Source: CAWHMN01 sp051001135 (GTDB lineage: Bacteria > Acidobacteriota > Terriglobia > Terriglobales > Acidobacteriaceae). Taken from it: 64,000 bases of DNA. The DNA lies in NCBI GenBank assembly GCA_051001135.1, contig JBPCNO010000011.1:1-64000 (forward strand). The letters are read 5' to 3'. Shown one piece after another: positions 52,764 to 62,242 of this stretch. How positions within the stretch are numbered: the first letter of the stretch is position 1; each line of letters opens with the position of its first letter. Below the pieces are notes generated by a model that saw only the letters and a list, made by a program, of their open reading frames with translations, searched no databases and was not told the origin of the DNA. Both the position numbers and the translations under genes were made by a program.

Positions 52764-54298
52764 TGGAGGGAGACTCCTATCTTCAATGCTTCGCCGCTCG
52801 ATGCTCTGCTGTCCGGTAGCGTTCTGCTTGCCGCCCAGCCGACGGCGAATGTGATCATAGATCCAATGAGTACGAACCATGTCCACGCAATCTTGGGCAA
52901 TGTAATGTGTACGCTGGCAAGTGTGAAGACAAGCGCGTGCGGCTGCCTCCACAACAATAGATTCGCCGCGAACCCGCAAACCATCCCGATCATCGCCCCC
53001 AACTCTGTCGAACTCTTGCTGAGTGTACCCAGCAGAAATACTCCCAGCAGTGAACCATAGGCCACTGACGCGATGGACAGCCCCACCTCGACCACATGAC
53101 CGCCACCGCGCGATACCAGGGCGAGCGCAAAGAGAACGATGGCCCAAAACAGCGTCATGATTCGGGACATGCGCGACCGTTGGCGCTCGTCTGTGTCAGG
53201 TCGCCAGCGCAGGTAAAAATCCACCATGCTGGTGGAGCTCAGAGAATTGACCGCAGCGCTCAGGTTGGACATGGCGGCAGCAAGGATGGCAGCGACCATC
53301 AACCCCGAGACGCCGTTGGGCATGTGCTGCACGATGAACGATGGGAACACGCGATCCGGAGTGGCAGGCGCAACACCCTTGTTGGAGGTGCCGTAAAAAA
53401 AGTAGAGTCCTGTGCCAATCGCCAGGAAGAGCGCAAACTGCATGAGTATGACCAAGCCGGAGGACAGCAACGCGACACGCGAGTCGCGCAGACTCTTTGC
53501 CGCAAGCAAACGCTGCACCATCAGTTGGTCGGTGCCATGACTGGCCATGGTCAGAAAGCAGCCACCGATCGCTCCCGCCCAGAAGGTATAAGCATCGGTA
53601 AGGTTAAGGGCGAAGTGGAAGACGGTGAGCTTGCCAGTTGCGACGCCAGCCAGGTGAAGGGCATGCCAGCCTCCAGGCACAAGATGACCGAGACTGACGA
53701 CCGTTACGATCGTCCCCGCCAGATATAGAAACATCTGCACCACATCGGTCCAGATAACCGCGGCCATGCCGCCCTCAAGCGTATAGATCAACGTGAGCGC
53801 GGAGATGATGCCGATAGAAAGGACATCGCCTGTGCCGATTGCGATTCCGACAACGATGGATACGGCGAAGACACGCACGCCTTCGGCCGCCGAGCGCAGA
53901 AATAAGAAGAGCAGCGCGGTGAGGCGGTGGAGCCTTGGGCCGAAGCGTTGACCGATCACCTCGTAGGCCGTCAGGAGTTCGCCACGAAAATAGCGAGGCA
54001 GAAAAATCAAACAGACGACTATCCTGCCCAGGAGATACCCGAGCACAAGCTGCAGAAATCCCCAGTCGCCGGTGTACGCAAGACCAGGAACGCTGATGAT
54101 GGTGAGCGTGCTGGTCTCCGCGGCGACAATGGAGAGTGAGATCGCCCACCAAGGGATGGTTCGATCCGCCAGGAAATAGCTCTTGAGAGAACGACCTTTG
54201 TTGCGAAAGCGGAGACCGAACAGCGTGATGCCCACCAGGTAGAGCGCCACGATCGACAGATCGACAGCACTGAGCCGGTGCGGCACTTGTGCCAGCAT
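52760..54298 (-). CDS. Sodium:solute symporter (SSS family)
   Basis: A 512-residue inner-membrane transporter with about 13 helices of the LeuT/vSGLT fold. It begins LSAVDLSIVALYLVGITLFGLRF, then SLKSYFLADRTIPWWAISLSIVAAETSTLTIISVPG, the usual helix 1-2 signature. TLEGGMAAVIWTDVVQMFLYLAGT and ASHGTDQLMVQRLLAAK are also typical, as is MSNLSAAVNSLSSTSMVDFY. The start is the ATG at 54298, 17 bp after the GH20 stop. The downstream fusion gene overlaps its stop. From context it probably imports an amino sugar (GlcNAc, MurNAc or anhydro forms) with Na+. Confidence 0.88.
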   Translation of the reverse strand: MLAQVPHRLSAVDLSIVALYLVGITLFGLRFRNKGRSLKSYFLADRTIPWWAISLSIVAAETSTLTIISVPGLAYTGDWGFLQLVLGYLLGRIVVCLIFLPRYFRGELLTAYEVIGQRFGPRLHRLTALLFLFLRSAAEGVRVFAVSIVVGIAIGTGDVLSIGIISALTLIYTLEGGMAAVIWTDVVQMFLYLAGTIVTVVSLGHLVPGGWHALHLAGVATGKLTVFHFALNLTDAYTFWAGAIGGCFLTMASHGTDQLMVQRLLAAKSLRDSRVALLSSGLVILMQFALFLAIGTGLYFFYGTSNKGVAPATPDRVFPSFIVQHMPNGVSGLMVAAILAAAMSNLSAAVNSLSSTSMVDFYLRWRPDTDERQRSRMSRIMTLFWAIVLFALALVSRGGGHVVEVGLSIASVAYGSLLGVFLLGTLSKSSTELGAMIGMVCGFAANLLLWRQPHALVFTLASVHITLPKIAWTWFVLIGSMITFAVGWAASRTLPDSRASSGEALKIGVSLQ

Positions 54299-54315
54299 TG
54301 AGGCCAGAGCCAAAG

Positions 54316-56481
54316 CTAATTCACCAAAGTGGCGGGCACGCCCAGCTCCGCGGGAGAAGGTAGGGTATGGTGCTCGTTCCACTGTGTGCGGGCGGATAGG
54401 AAATGATTCCCGCGCTGTGCCCAAAGCTGGATCGCGAGGTCATAGCGCACAAGAACATTTTGCAACCAATACGGCCTGTTTTCCCGCAGCCACAAGTCGG
54501 AGTATCCGGAGCGGCTTGCACTGTAGGCTTCGCGCATGTCCTCACAGAATCCATCTACGCCGGAAATGTTCCAGAGCATGCGCGAAACACCCTGCGATTT
54601 CTCCGGGTCGTACTGCCAGGAATAGGCCTGGTTGTAAATTCTGGCGATTTCATCTGCCGTCTCGAACTTCTGGCCAATGAAATCGAGCCTGCGCGCGCCT
54701 AACTCCAGCGCATCCAGCGCATCGGTTTCGCGTAACGGGCCGGCTGCGCGTGCTTGCGCGACCAATGTGATGGCGCGTTCCACATGCAGGCGCAGGGCGG
54801 GACTGAGCGGGCGCATCTGCACTGCTGTCTCTTGTCCTTCCGCGCTCCAGGGATCTTCCCAGAAGAGCTCATCCGTGCGCTCTTTCACCTTGGCCTCGTC
54901 AAGCATGTGATAGGCGGCGATCATCTCCCGTTGCGCTTGATCGATGTTGCCGGTCGTATCACCGTGAAAGACCTGGCCGTAGACAGCTTGAAACTGCTCG
55001 ATGTTGCTGCTGCCCTGCTGCCATCCGGCAGCCGCACCGAACAACACGCCATACCAGTCGTTGAGAAACAGCCCTTCCCCATCATCGTTCCACACCGTGT
55101 TCAGCATGCCTGTGCTGTGTTCCGCCTGACCGTCGCTGACGAATCCCTGGATGTTGTGCAGGGCAAGATCATAGTCGGGATAGACGCGATACCAATCGTT
55201 CACGCCCGGAGCCACCCAGGTCTCCATTCCCGCATCGACGTAAGGCTGCAGCCAGCGTTTGTATCCTTCTGGCCGCGGGCTGTATTCCCATGCCACGGCA
55301 ATCATGTCCTTGGGCAACTGCTTCACGTCCGCCGGATCGTTCATCGCGATATCGCCCCAGAACAGCAACCGCCGATGCAACGGCGCCAGCCGGGCGTGTA
55401 TGCGCGTGAGGAAATCGATATACACCTTCCCCAGTCCCTGCGCGTCCACCGCGCTCTTTGTCCGTCCACGTCCCAAATCGAACGTCTCGTCCGCACCCAC
55501 GTGCAGGAACGGTCCGGGAAACATGGCGACGATTTCATTGAACCACTGCCCGATCAGATCAAGCGAGCCTGGCTGACCAGGCGCAAGCACGCTGCCCATC
55601 GGCGTCTCCGCGAGCGGAGCATATTGCTCATACGTAAGTACGTGATGCAAATGGCCGAACGCTTCCTGCTCCGGAATGATGGTGATGTGATAACGGTGCG
55701 CATAGTTGACCAAAGCGCGAACATCTTCGCGGCTCATACTTCCGCCCGGCAGTCCGGCGAGTGGATTGGAGCGGTATTGGAGCGTGTTCTCGAAATACGG
55801 TGAGTACACGTTTACTTTGTAAGCAGCGAGCGTTTGTATCTGCCGTTCCTGGAATTGCAGCGTCGGCACCGGACCACGGGAGAGATCGTCGGAGAGCCCA
55901 CGATATCGCATCGCCGGCCAATCACGAACCACTGCTGTCTGCAATGTGGCCGCAGCTCCGCTCCCGGTAACCATCTGTTTGAGCGTTTGCGTTCCGTAAA
56001 ACAGACCTGCCGGTGTATCCGCGATCACTGCGAGGCCCCTGGGCGATGGAACGATAACGTAGCCCTCATCGCGCATTTGAGGCCCGATGCTCACGCCTGC
56101 AGCATGGAACAGCCCCGCCGCTTGGCGGGAGTTGGCGCGCAGGAGGCGAATGTTCACGGCAGCATGTCCCCGAGGACGCGGCACGTCCAACCGCTGCAGC
56201 CATGCAGCCAGATCATGCGCCGCGAACTGGTCATCGACGTCCGCGTCTGCTGAGATAGACGCCCCGTGGGCCAGGTTTACGACCGCGCGCGGAGAGTATT
56301 CGCGCGGCATCGGCAGTAGAAGTGGTGCAGTGCCGGCGGTAGCGCTCGGCTGGGAGGCTTGTGCATTGCCACGCACATCTGCGGCGCATACAGCGGCGGT
56401 TACCAGCAGAACAAGTGGGCAGAGCCGCCATACGGCCATACGCGGAGGACACAGCACCTTTCCTGCAGTCATGTTCTTCAT
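54316..56481 (-). CDS. Exported GH20 beta-N-acetylhexosaminidase
   Basis: A 721-residue family 20 glycoside hydrolase. Start ATG at 56481 with GGCAGGT upstream, then a signal peptide (WRLCPLVLLVTAAVCAA). Residues 50-185 are the alpha/beta GH20b-type domain (PLLLPMPREYSPR, DEGYVIVPSPRGLAVIADT, GLFYGTQTLKQM). The barrel starts near 192 (RYRGLSDDLSRG) and contains the catalytic pair Asp331-Glu332 in HVGADET, for substrate-assisted hydrolysis of terminal GlcNAc. A long C-terminal helical region (about 560-721) follows. It opens the symporter / AmiE-NamZ operon and could supply the NagZ function of exposing MurNAc ends. Confidence 0.9.
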   Translation of the reverse strand: MKNMTAGKVLCPPRMAVWRLCPLVLLVTAAVCAADVRGNAQASQPSATAGTAPLLLPMPREYSPRAVVNLAHGASISADADVDDQFAAHDLAAWLQRLDVPRPRGHAAVNIRLLRANSRQAAGLFHAAGVSIGPQMRDEGYVIVPSPRGLAVIADTPAGLFYGTQTLKQMVTGSGAAATLQTAVVRDWPAMRYRGLSDDLSRGPVPTLQFQERQIQTLAAYKVNVYSPYFENTLQYRSNPLAGLPGGSMSREDVRALVNYAHRYHITIIPEQEAFGHLHHVLTYEQYAPLAETPMGSVLAPGQPGSLDLIGQWFNEIVAMFPGPFLHVGADETFDLGRGRTKSAVDAQGLGKVYIDFLTRIHARLAPLHRRLLFWGDIAMNDPADVKQLPKDMIAVAWEYSPRPEGYKRWLQPYVDAGMETWVAPGVNDWYRVYPDYDLALHNIQGFVSDGQAEHSTGMLNTVWNDDGEGLFLNDWYGVLFGAAAGWQQGSSNIEQFQAVYGQVFHGDTTGNIDQAQREMIAAYHMLDEAKVKERTDELFWEDPWSAEGQETAVQMRPLSPALRLHVERAITLVAQARAAGPLRETDALDALELGARRLDFIGQKFETADEIARIYNQAYSWQYDPEKSQGVSRMLWNISGVDGFCEDMREAYSASRSGYSDLWLRENRPYWLQNVLVRYDLAIQLWAQRGNHFLSARTQWNEHHTLPSPAELGVPATLVN

Positions 56482-56708
56482 GGTACCTGCCGGAATCGTT
56501 CCGCAGCCGGTGACGGAGATTGGATCAGCAGCCACTTGACCGGGCGAGATAATCTCTCCTTCTTGTCGTGCGAACGTTCCAAGCAGTTCAGCGTGAACAG
56601 CCTTCCAGCACTGCAGCCCGATAACGCCCCGCCGGAGCGGGCCATCGCCTGACAGTCGAATACTCGACGCGAGTGCGGCCCGCAAACCCTCCGCCCTCGA
56701 GCAGAGGG

Positions 56709-59700
56709 TTAGAAGGCCAGCTTCAGGCCAAGCTGAATGATCCGCTTATCGCGATAGCCAGTAACCTGGCCATAAGTGCTACTGGTGTCGGATGTGCTTA
56801 CCGTATCGTAGTTAGTGTGGTTAAAGGTGTTAAAGGTCTCTCCGCGGAACTGCAGATTGAATCTGTCGTTTATCTTGAAATTGCGCAGCAGCGAAAGGTC
56901 CCAGCGCTGATATCCCGGGCCGCGAACCGCGCCTCGGGGTTCATTGCCGGCCTGCCCAGGGACGACTTGATCGGAGAAGGCAGCGGTGTTGAACCATTTG
57001 GCCCGGGTGTGGGGCGCTCCCGCGCTCGGGTTGCCCACCTGATTGGGACGAGCGCCGGCGGCGCTGGCGGCGCTCAGCAGACCAAGACCGGCGGGGTCGG
57101 CCGAAGTAGTAACAGTGAGTGGCAAGCCGGAGTTAGCCAGCACAACTCCGGCAAACTCCCAGCCTCCGAGCAGGTGACCGGTAAAGCCCTGCTGCTCGCG
57201 GAAGAAGGGCAGATTGTAGACAAAATCGGCGGTAAATACATTGCGCCTGTCGTACTGGGCTGGTCCGTATTCACCGCGAATATTGTAGATGTTCTGTACC
57301 GCGGTGCTGCGATCTGTCTGGTTGTCGGTGAGGGCTTTGGAGAAGGTGTAGTTGAAGTCGATGATGGAACCATCGGAGAAGCGCTTTTGCAAGGAGGCCT
57401 GCAGCGAGTTGTAGTTTGCCCCGAACCATGGTTCGATGGCGTTGATGGCGCTGTAGCCGACATACGGCCGTATGCCGTTGAGCAGATTGGTATTGCTACG
57501 AGTGACGACTCCGCCGGGAAACAACCCGCTGGTGAGATATGCGCCGGGCCGTGGCTGGTTCAGATCGACTTCGCCCAGCAGGTGGCGGCTCAGCGCGCCC
57601 ACATATCCGATGTCTAAGATGAGGTCGCGGACAATTTGCTGTTGTAGATCGAGTGAGAATTGCTGCGTATACGGGGTGCTCGATTGGTACGGAGTTGCGT
57701 GCAGCGCAAGGGGAAGCGAACTTACGCTGACCGTGCCGGAGAGAGGGTTCGCCAAGCTGGCGCTGTTAATGTTCACGCTATTCACAAACGGCGGATTTTG
57801 AAAGATGTTCTGCTCGATATCTCCGACGAGCGATGTGTCATAGGCGATCCCGTAGCCGCCGCGCAGCGATGTTTTGCCGTTGCCGAAGACATCATAGGCG
57901 AATCCGAAACGGGGAGCGAAGTTGAGGTGGTAGGCGCGACCTTGTCGCCAAACTTCGAGCCCTTTCCACCTACCACAATCCCGTTCAATGCGTTGTAGTT
58001 TGGGTTTGGAGTGCCGCCGCCCGCGCACGGTGCTTTGGCGCAGATGTTTCCCTTGGTATCGATAGTGGGCGCGTTGGACGCGGAGAAAGTAGTAGGGCTA
58101 AAGGTGGTCAGCTCGTTGTTCTGGTCCACTGGTTGCTGAAACAAAGAATAGCGGATGCCGAGGTTCAGGGTCAGTCTGGGCGTTACCTTCCAGTCGTCCT
58201 GCGCGTAGACCTCGACCTGGTTGTAGGTGATGCTTGGCGTGATGTCTTCCGAGGTCTGCGAGAAGGCGGCATAATTTCCGGTGAGGAAATAGGCGAAAGA
58301 CTGATCGAAGCTTGGTGTCCCCTTCGGCGCTGCAGTATTCAGGAAGGAATAGCTGCCCGCATTGGCTTGGCCAGCATTCTCCTGCTTTTGAAAATGGTGG
58401 TAAGTGCCGCCGAAGCGCAGCGAATGCTGCCCGAAAATGCGCGAAACGTTCGCAAATGCGTTGTGGTCCCGGTTGTAGTCGCGATACGGGCCAAAGGTGG
58501 TGAGACCGGCGCCGCCCGCTGGAAATGTGATTGCCGGCACTCGCGGCAGGGCGGATACGAAGGGCAGAATCGGCTTAATATCCGGCGAATTCGTCGTGGC
58601 CATCAGCCCCGTCGGGTCGCTGAGAATCGCGCCGTAAGAATATGCATAGCCGCCATCGAGCAGGAGCTTCGGTGTGATATTCCAGGTGACGTGACCGAGA
58701 TAGTTGCGGCCTGGAGAGTTAGTGGAGGTTGTATTGACGTTCGGGAACCCGGCGGCGTTCGTGAACAACCCGTTCGGCTCGATGGTGGGGATCGCGTCAT
58801 TGACGAAGCGGAAATATGCCTGCAGATGATCGGAAAATACCTGATCGACGCGAGCGATCTGCTGGTTTTCGTTGAAGATGTTGCGCAGACTGACGATGAG
58901 ACCGGTGCCGGTTGCGTCTGCCGCGTTGTTTGGTAGCGGCAGCTTGTTGTAAATATCCTTGAGATAGGCTTGCGCCGTGGGATCGATAGCAACCGGTGTT
59001 CCGGTCGGGACGACTCGAGTGCAGGTCCCGGAGGCGTCTTGCTGGACGCATACATCCGCCGGGAAGATGCCGTTGCGCATGGCGGCAGTCGGGTCTCCGG
59101 TAAGAGTGCTGCTGCCGTAGGTGATGACGCGACGGATCTCCTGTGAAAAGAAGAAGAACGTCTTGTCCTTGCCATTGTAGACCTTCGGAATCCACACCGG
59201 GCCGCCAATGGTGTAGCCGAAATCGTTGTAACGGAGGGGCGCGCGTGGAATACCGGCAGTCTTGTTCAAAACCGAATTTGCCGCGAAATCGTCGTTGCGA
59301 AGAAACTCATACGCATCGCCGTGGAAGTCATTCGTGCCCGATTTTGTGACCACATTGATCTGGCCGCTGGCGCTCTTGCCGAACTCCGCGGAATAGGTAT
59401 TGCGCAGGGTCTTGAACTCGGCAATCGCGTCGACGCTGGGATAGATGAGCAGGGTAAGGTTCGTGCCCCCGTCCACATTGTCGGCGCCGTCCACTGTCCA
59501 AAAATTCTGGCTGGTGCGCTGACCATTGATGGAGAACGAAACCACGTTGGTCTGCCCGGACGGATTCGAGAGCCCGATGTAGAGCTGGTCTCCGCCTCCA
59601 TAGGACACTCCGGGTTGTAGAGAGACAAGCTGCTCATAATTGCGGTTGTTCAACGGCAACGACACCACTTGTTGCCCGCTGATGAGGGTGGAGGAGCTCG

Positions 59701-60106
59701 CATTCTCCGTATTCACCTGGATGGACGCGGCGCTCACCGTGACCGACTGAGACGAGCTACCGACGGGCAGCGTCAGATTGATAGTGAGCGCATCGTTGAC
59801 GTGAAGGACGACATTGTCCACCACAGCCTTCTGGAAGCCGGTTTGTTCAGCCGAAACCGAATACGTAGCGAGCGGCAACTGCGGGGCGGCGTAGAAGCCA
59901 TTGTTGTCCGCTTTGACGGTGCGAATCGCGACGTTCCTCTGGGTGTCGGTAAGTGTGACCTGGGCATTGGGGATGCTCGCGCCGCTGGAGTCCTTCACCG
60001 TACCGCGGATGCTGCCCGAAACACTCTGCGCGCTGGCCATGAAAGGCAGGCCGGAAAGGAGGATGAGACAACAACAGAACAGAATGCTGAAACGGACGAG
60101 CTTCAT
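56709..60106 (-). pseudogene. Oar-like TonB-dependent receptor, frameshifted near 57934-57940
   Basis: The start is an ATG at 60106 with GGAGG upstream. A signal peptide (ILFCCCLILLSGLPFMASAQ), a CarboxypepD_reg-like domain (GSIRGTVKDSSGASIPNA), the plug (VVSLPLNNRNYEQLVSLQPG) and about half the barrel run in one frame to KGSKFGDKVA. The frame then goes wrong, while NFAPRFGFAYDVFGNGKTSLRGGYG and the rest, to QLGLKLAF at 56709, lie in the next frame. The junction falls in CGCGCC, where a lost base or an extra GC pair would explain it. The restored protein would be about 1130 residues. Whether this is a dead gene or a sequencing error cannot be told from sequence. Its position upstream of GH20 (227 bp) suggests uptake of amino-sugar polymers. 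Confidence 0.87.
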
Positions 60107-60551
60107 GCGGGGGCCTCCAAGCATGCTGTGACGTGTTGGTTTCGGAGATATCTTTGGCCGTTTTCCGTTGCCAGTTGCTCGATCGCTCTGAGCGTCCCCG
60201 CGATATGCCATCATTATTTTGACAGTCCATTGCTATATAGGAGTCGGGAAACCGATGTCAAGCTCGCCAACACAACGCACATCTTCTTTTTATTTGAGCC
60301 GATCTCCACAATTCGATGGGGCTGGCGAGAGCATGAGAGGGGCAAGCCCATTTCCGTCTATGTTTCACTGCGTGCGGCAATGCGTGATTCCCGTGCGACC
60401 AAATGCGAACGAATTGTAGCTGAGCCGCGCTCCCTTGTTATATTTATCCTTGCTTTAACAGCCGCTCTATAGCAGTATTCCTACGAAAGGGAGCCCGGCA
60501 TCGGCAGGTTTCGCCTGGCCGACGCCCGTTGGGGATGGTGCTAACGCCTTT
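60107..60551. promoter_or_regulatory. Divergent regulatory region between TonB receptor and GntR genes
   Basis: A 445-bp region with no coding gene recognised. It holds the promoters of both flanking genes. The palindrome CTATATAG at 60233-60240 and the related GCTCTATAGC at 60463-60472 are possible GntR/HutC operator-like sites, but the match is weak. Confidence 0.4.
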
Positions 60552-61274
60552 ATGCCGACGACCAGCACCAACGCTCTGCCAGCGTACAAGAGAATCAAAG
60601 CGTCGATCCTGAAGCGAATCGAATCGGGACAGTTGAACCCCTTCGACACGGTCGAGTCGGAACGGTTGCTCGCCAGCCTTCATTCGGTCAGCCCTATGAC
60701 TGCACGTCATGCGCTGGCGGAACTGGAACGGGACGGGATTGTAGAACGCAGACCTGGCGCAGGCACTTTCGTGGCACCCCCAAAGATTCATGTCAATAGG
60801 CTGATGAGCTTCACGGAGGAGATGGCTGGCCGGAACTTGAGTGCGGCGTCAAGGGTTCTATCGCTGAAGGTGGTTGGCAAAGAACCGGAGATTGCCGGCC
60901 GGCTTCGTCTCGAAGCTGGAAGCCGGTTGATTCGCGTCGAGCGGCTCAGATTGGGTGGAGGTGAGCCCTTCGCGATCGAGACCTGCTACCTAGCTGCGGC
61001 TGAGTTTGGAGAGCTGACACGCGCCAAATTGGATCGCGGTTCGCTATACGCGATTCTTAAGCGCGAGTATGGCGTGGAACTCGCTTATGCCGATGAGGAA
61101 GTGGATGCGATTCGCGTCTCGCCAGAGATTGCCAGCCTTCTCTCTATACGAAGGTCCCAACCACTCCTCAGGATTCGCCAGTTGGTCTACTCAACCAAGG
61201 GCAACCCGATCATCTATGGAATTTGTTTGAACCGGGCAGACAGGCACATCGTACGGCTGCGGCGAGTTCGATAA
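60552..61274 (+). CDS. GntR/HutC-family transcriptional regulator
   Basis: A 240-residue cytoplasmic repressor. The N-terminal winged helix (AYKRIKASILKRIESGQL, SERLLASLHSVSPMTARHALAELERDGIVERRPGAGTFVA) is the GntR fold. The C-terminal UTRA domain (about 85-238) binds small effectors: FTEEMAGRNLSAASRVL, LIRVERLRLGGGEPFAIETCYL, PLLRIRQLVYS. HutC/NagR-type members often sense sugar phosphates such as GlcN6P or GlcNAc6P. It is divergent from the TonB receptor that heads the putative peptidoglycan-catabolism run, so it is a plausible regulator of it. It converges on the SDR gene. Confidence 0.87.
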   Translation: MPTTSTNALPAYKRIKASILKRIESGQLNPFDTVESERLLASLHSVSPMTARHALAELERDGIVERRPGAGTFVAPPKIHVNRLMSFTEEMAGRNLSAASRVLSLKVVGKEPEIAGRLRLEAGSRLIRVERLRLGGGEPFAIETCYLAAAEFGELTRAKLDRGSLYAILKREYGVELAYADEEVDAIRVSPEIASLLSIRRSQPLLRIRQLVYSTKGNPIIYGICLNRADRHIVRLRRVR

Positions 61275-61355
61275 GAGTTCGAATCCGACGGTCCTTGAGC
61301 GGGGTTTCGTACCCCAAATTCGTGCTTCCGGCGGAGGTGACGAACGCGCTACGTT

Positions 61356-62129
61356 CTACCAGCAGCTATAGCCAGCGTCCGCCACAACAACGCTTCCGGT
61401 CATTAGGCTCGAGGCGTCACTGGCCAGAAACAACACCACCGATGCGATCTCATGTGGCTGCCCTACCCGCCGCATCGGCGTGTTTTCGAGCCAGACACTA
61501 TAAATTGTGTCATCCTGCATGCCGAACTGCGTGAGCGCCGTATCGATATATGTGGGAGCAACGGCGTTCACGCGGACCCCGCGATCGGCCCACTCTGCCG
61601 CAAGAGACCGCGTAAGTTGGTGAACGCCCGCCTTCGAAGCATTGTAGAAAGCCTGCTTCTGTGGCTTGTTCACCACAAAACCGGACATGGAACCAATGTT
61701 CACAATAGCACCCTGCCCGCGCTGGAGCATGCGTCGTCCGAAGCTGCGACAGCACCAGAACACCCCGTTCAAATTCACGTCGATGACATCCCGCCAATGC
61801 TGATCCGTCACATCCTCAGCAGCTACCCCACTTCGCGCTATGCCCGCGCAGCACACGAGAATATCGACTGGTCCATGCTCCATCTCGACACGGCTCGCGG
61901 CAGCTTCAATCTGCTCGGGCTTGGTCACGTCAAACACAAGAGGCACGCTCATAAAGCCCTTCCCAGCCAGATCATCACACGCCGCCTGTGCCAGGCCGTG
62001 CTCGGAATCCGCGACCACCACCTTCGCACCAGCCTCGGCCAAAGCTTGGCAACAAGGTAGGCCTATACCGCCGGCCCCGCCGGTGACAACGGCGACCTTA
62101 CCGCTCAGCTTATATTTCTCCAGATACAT
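61356..62129 (-). CDS. Short-chain dehydrogenase/reductase (SDR)
   Basis: A 257-residue classical SDR. The NAD(P)-binding motif is TGGAGGIG, followed by VVVADSE with an acidic residue at the end of strand beta2, which favours NAD+. NAG is present as CCAGI. The catalytic Ser is in NIGSMSG and YxxxK is YNASK. The C-terminus ends TGSVVVADAGYSCW, as in sugar or polyol dehydrogenases of the family. GGAG lies nine bases before the ATG. It follows the partial DUF4185 gene by 113 bp on the same strand. The substrate is unknown. Confidence 0.9.
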   Translation of the reverse strand: MYLEKYKLSGKVAVVTGGAGGIGLPCCQALAEAGAKVVVADSEHGLAQAACDDLAGKGFMSVPLVFDVTKPEQIEAAASRVEMEHGPVDILVCCAGIARSGVAAEDVTDQHWRDVIDVNLNGVFWCCRSFGRRMLQRGQGAIVNIGSMSGFVVNKPQKQAFYNASKAGVHQLTRSLAAEWADRGVRVNAVAPTYIDTALTQFGMQDDTIYSVWLENTPMRRVGQPHEIASVVLFLASDASSLMTGSVVVADAGYSCW

Positions 62130-62242
62130 TTAGATCGCTCCAATCACGCCCGCATTCCATATACATAACGGACCCTTGTCTAATCCTAGGTTTCATCGGC
62201 GCTCCATCGCGCATCCACTCGAGACCGGTTGCTGGCGTGCCA

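Noticed and set aside
60219..60240. TTGACA with a downstream TATATA as a forward promoter
   Set aside because: Spacing between the boxes is only about ten bases, too short for a sigma-70 promoter.
61260..61300. TTCGAAT sequence resembling a tRNA T-loop
   Set aside because: Flanking bases do not form the T-stem, and no acceptor or anticodon arm can be drawn around it.
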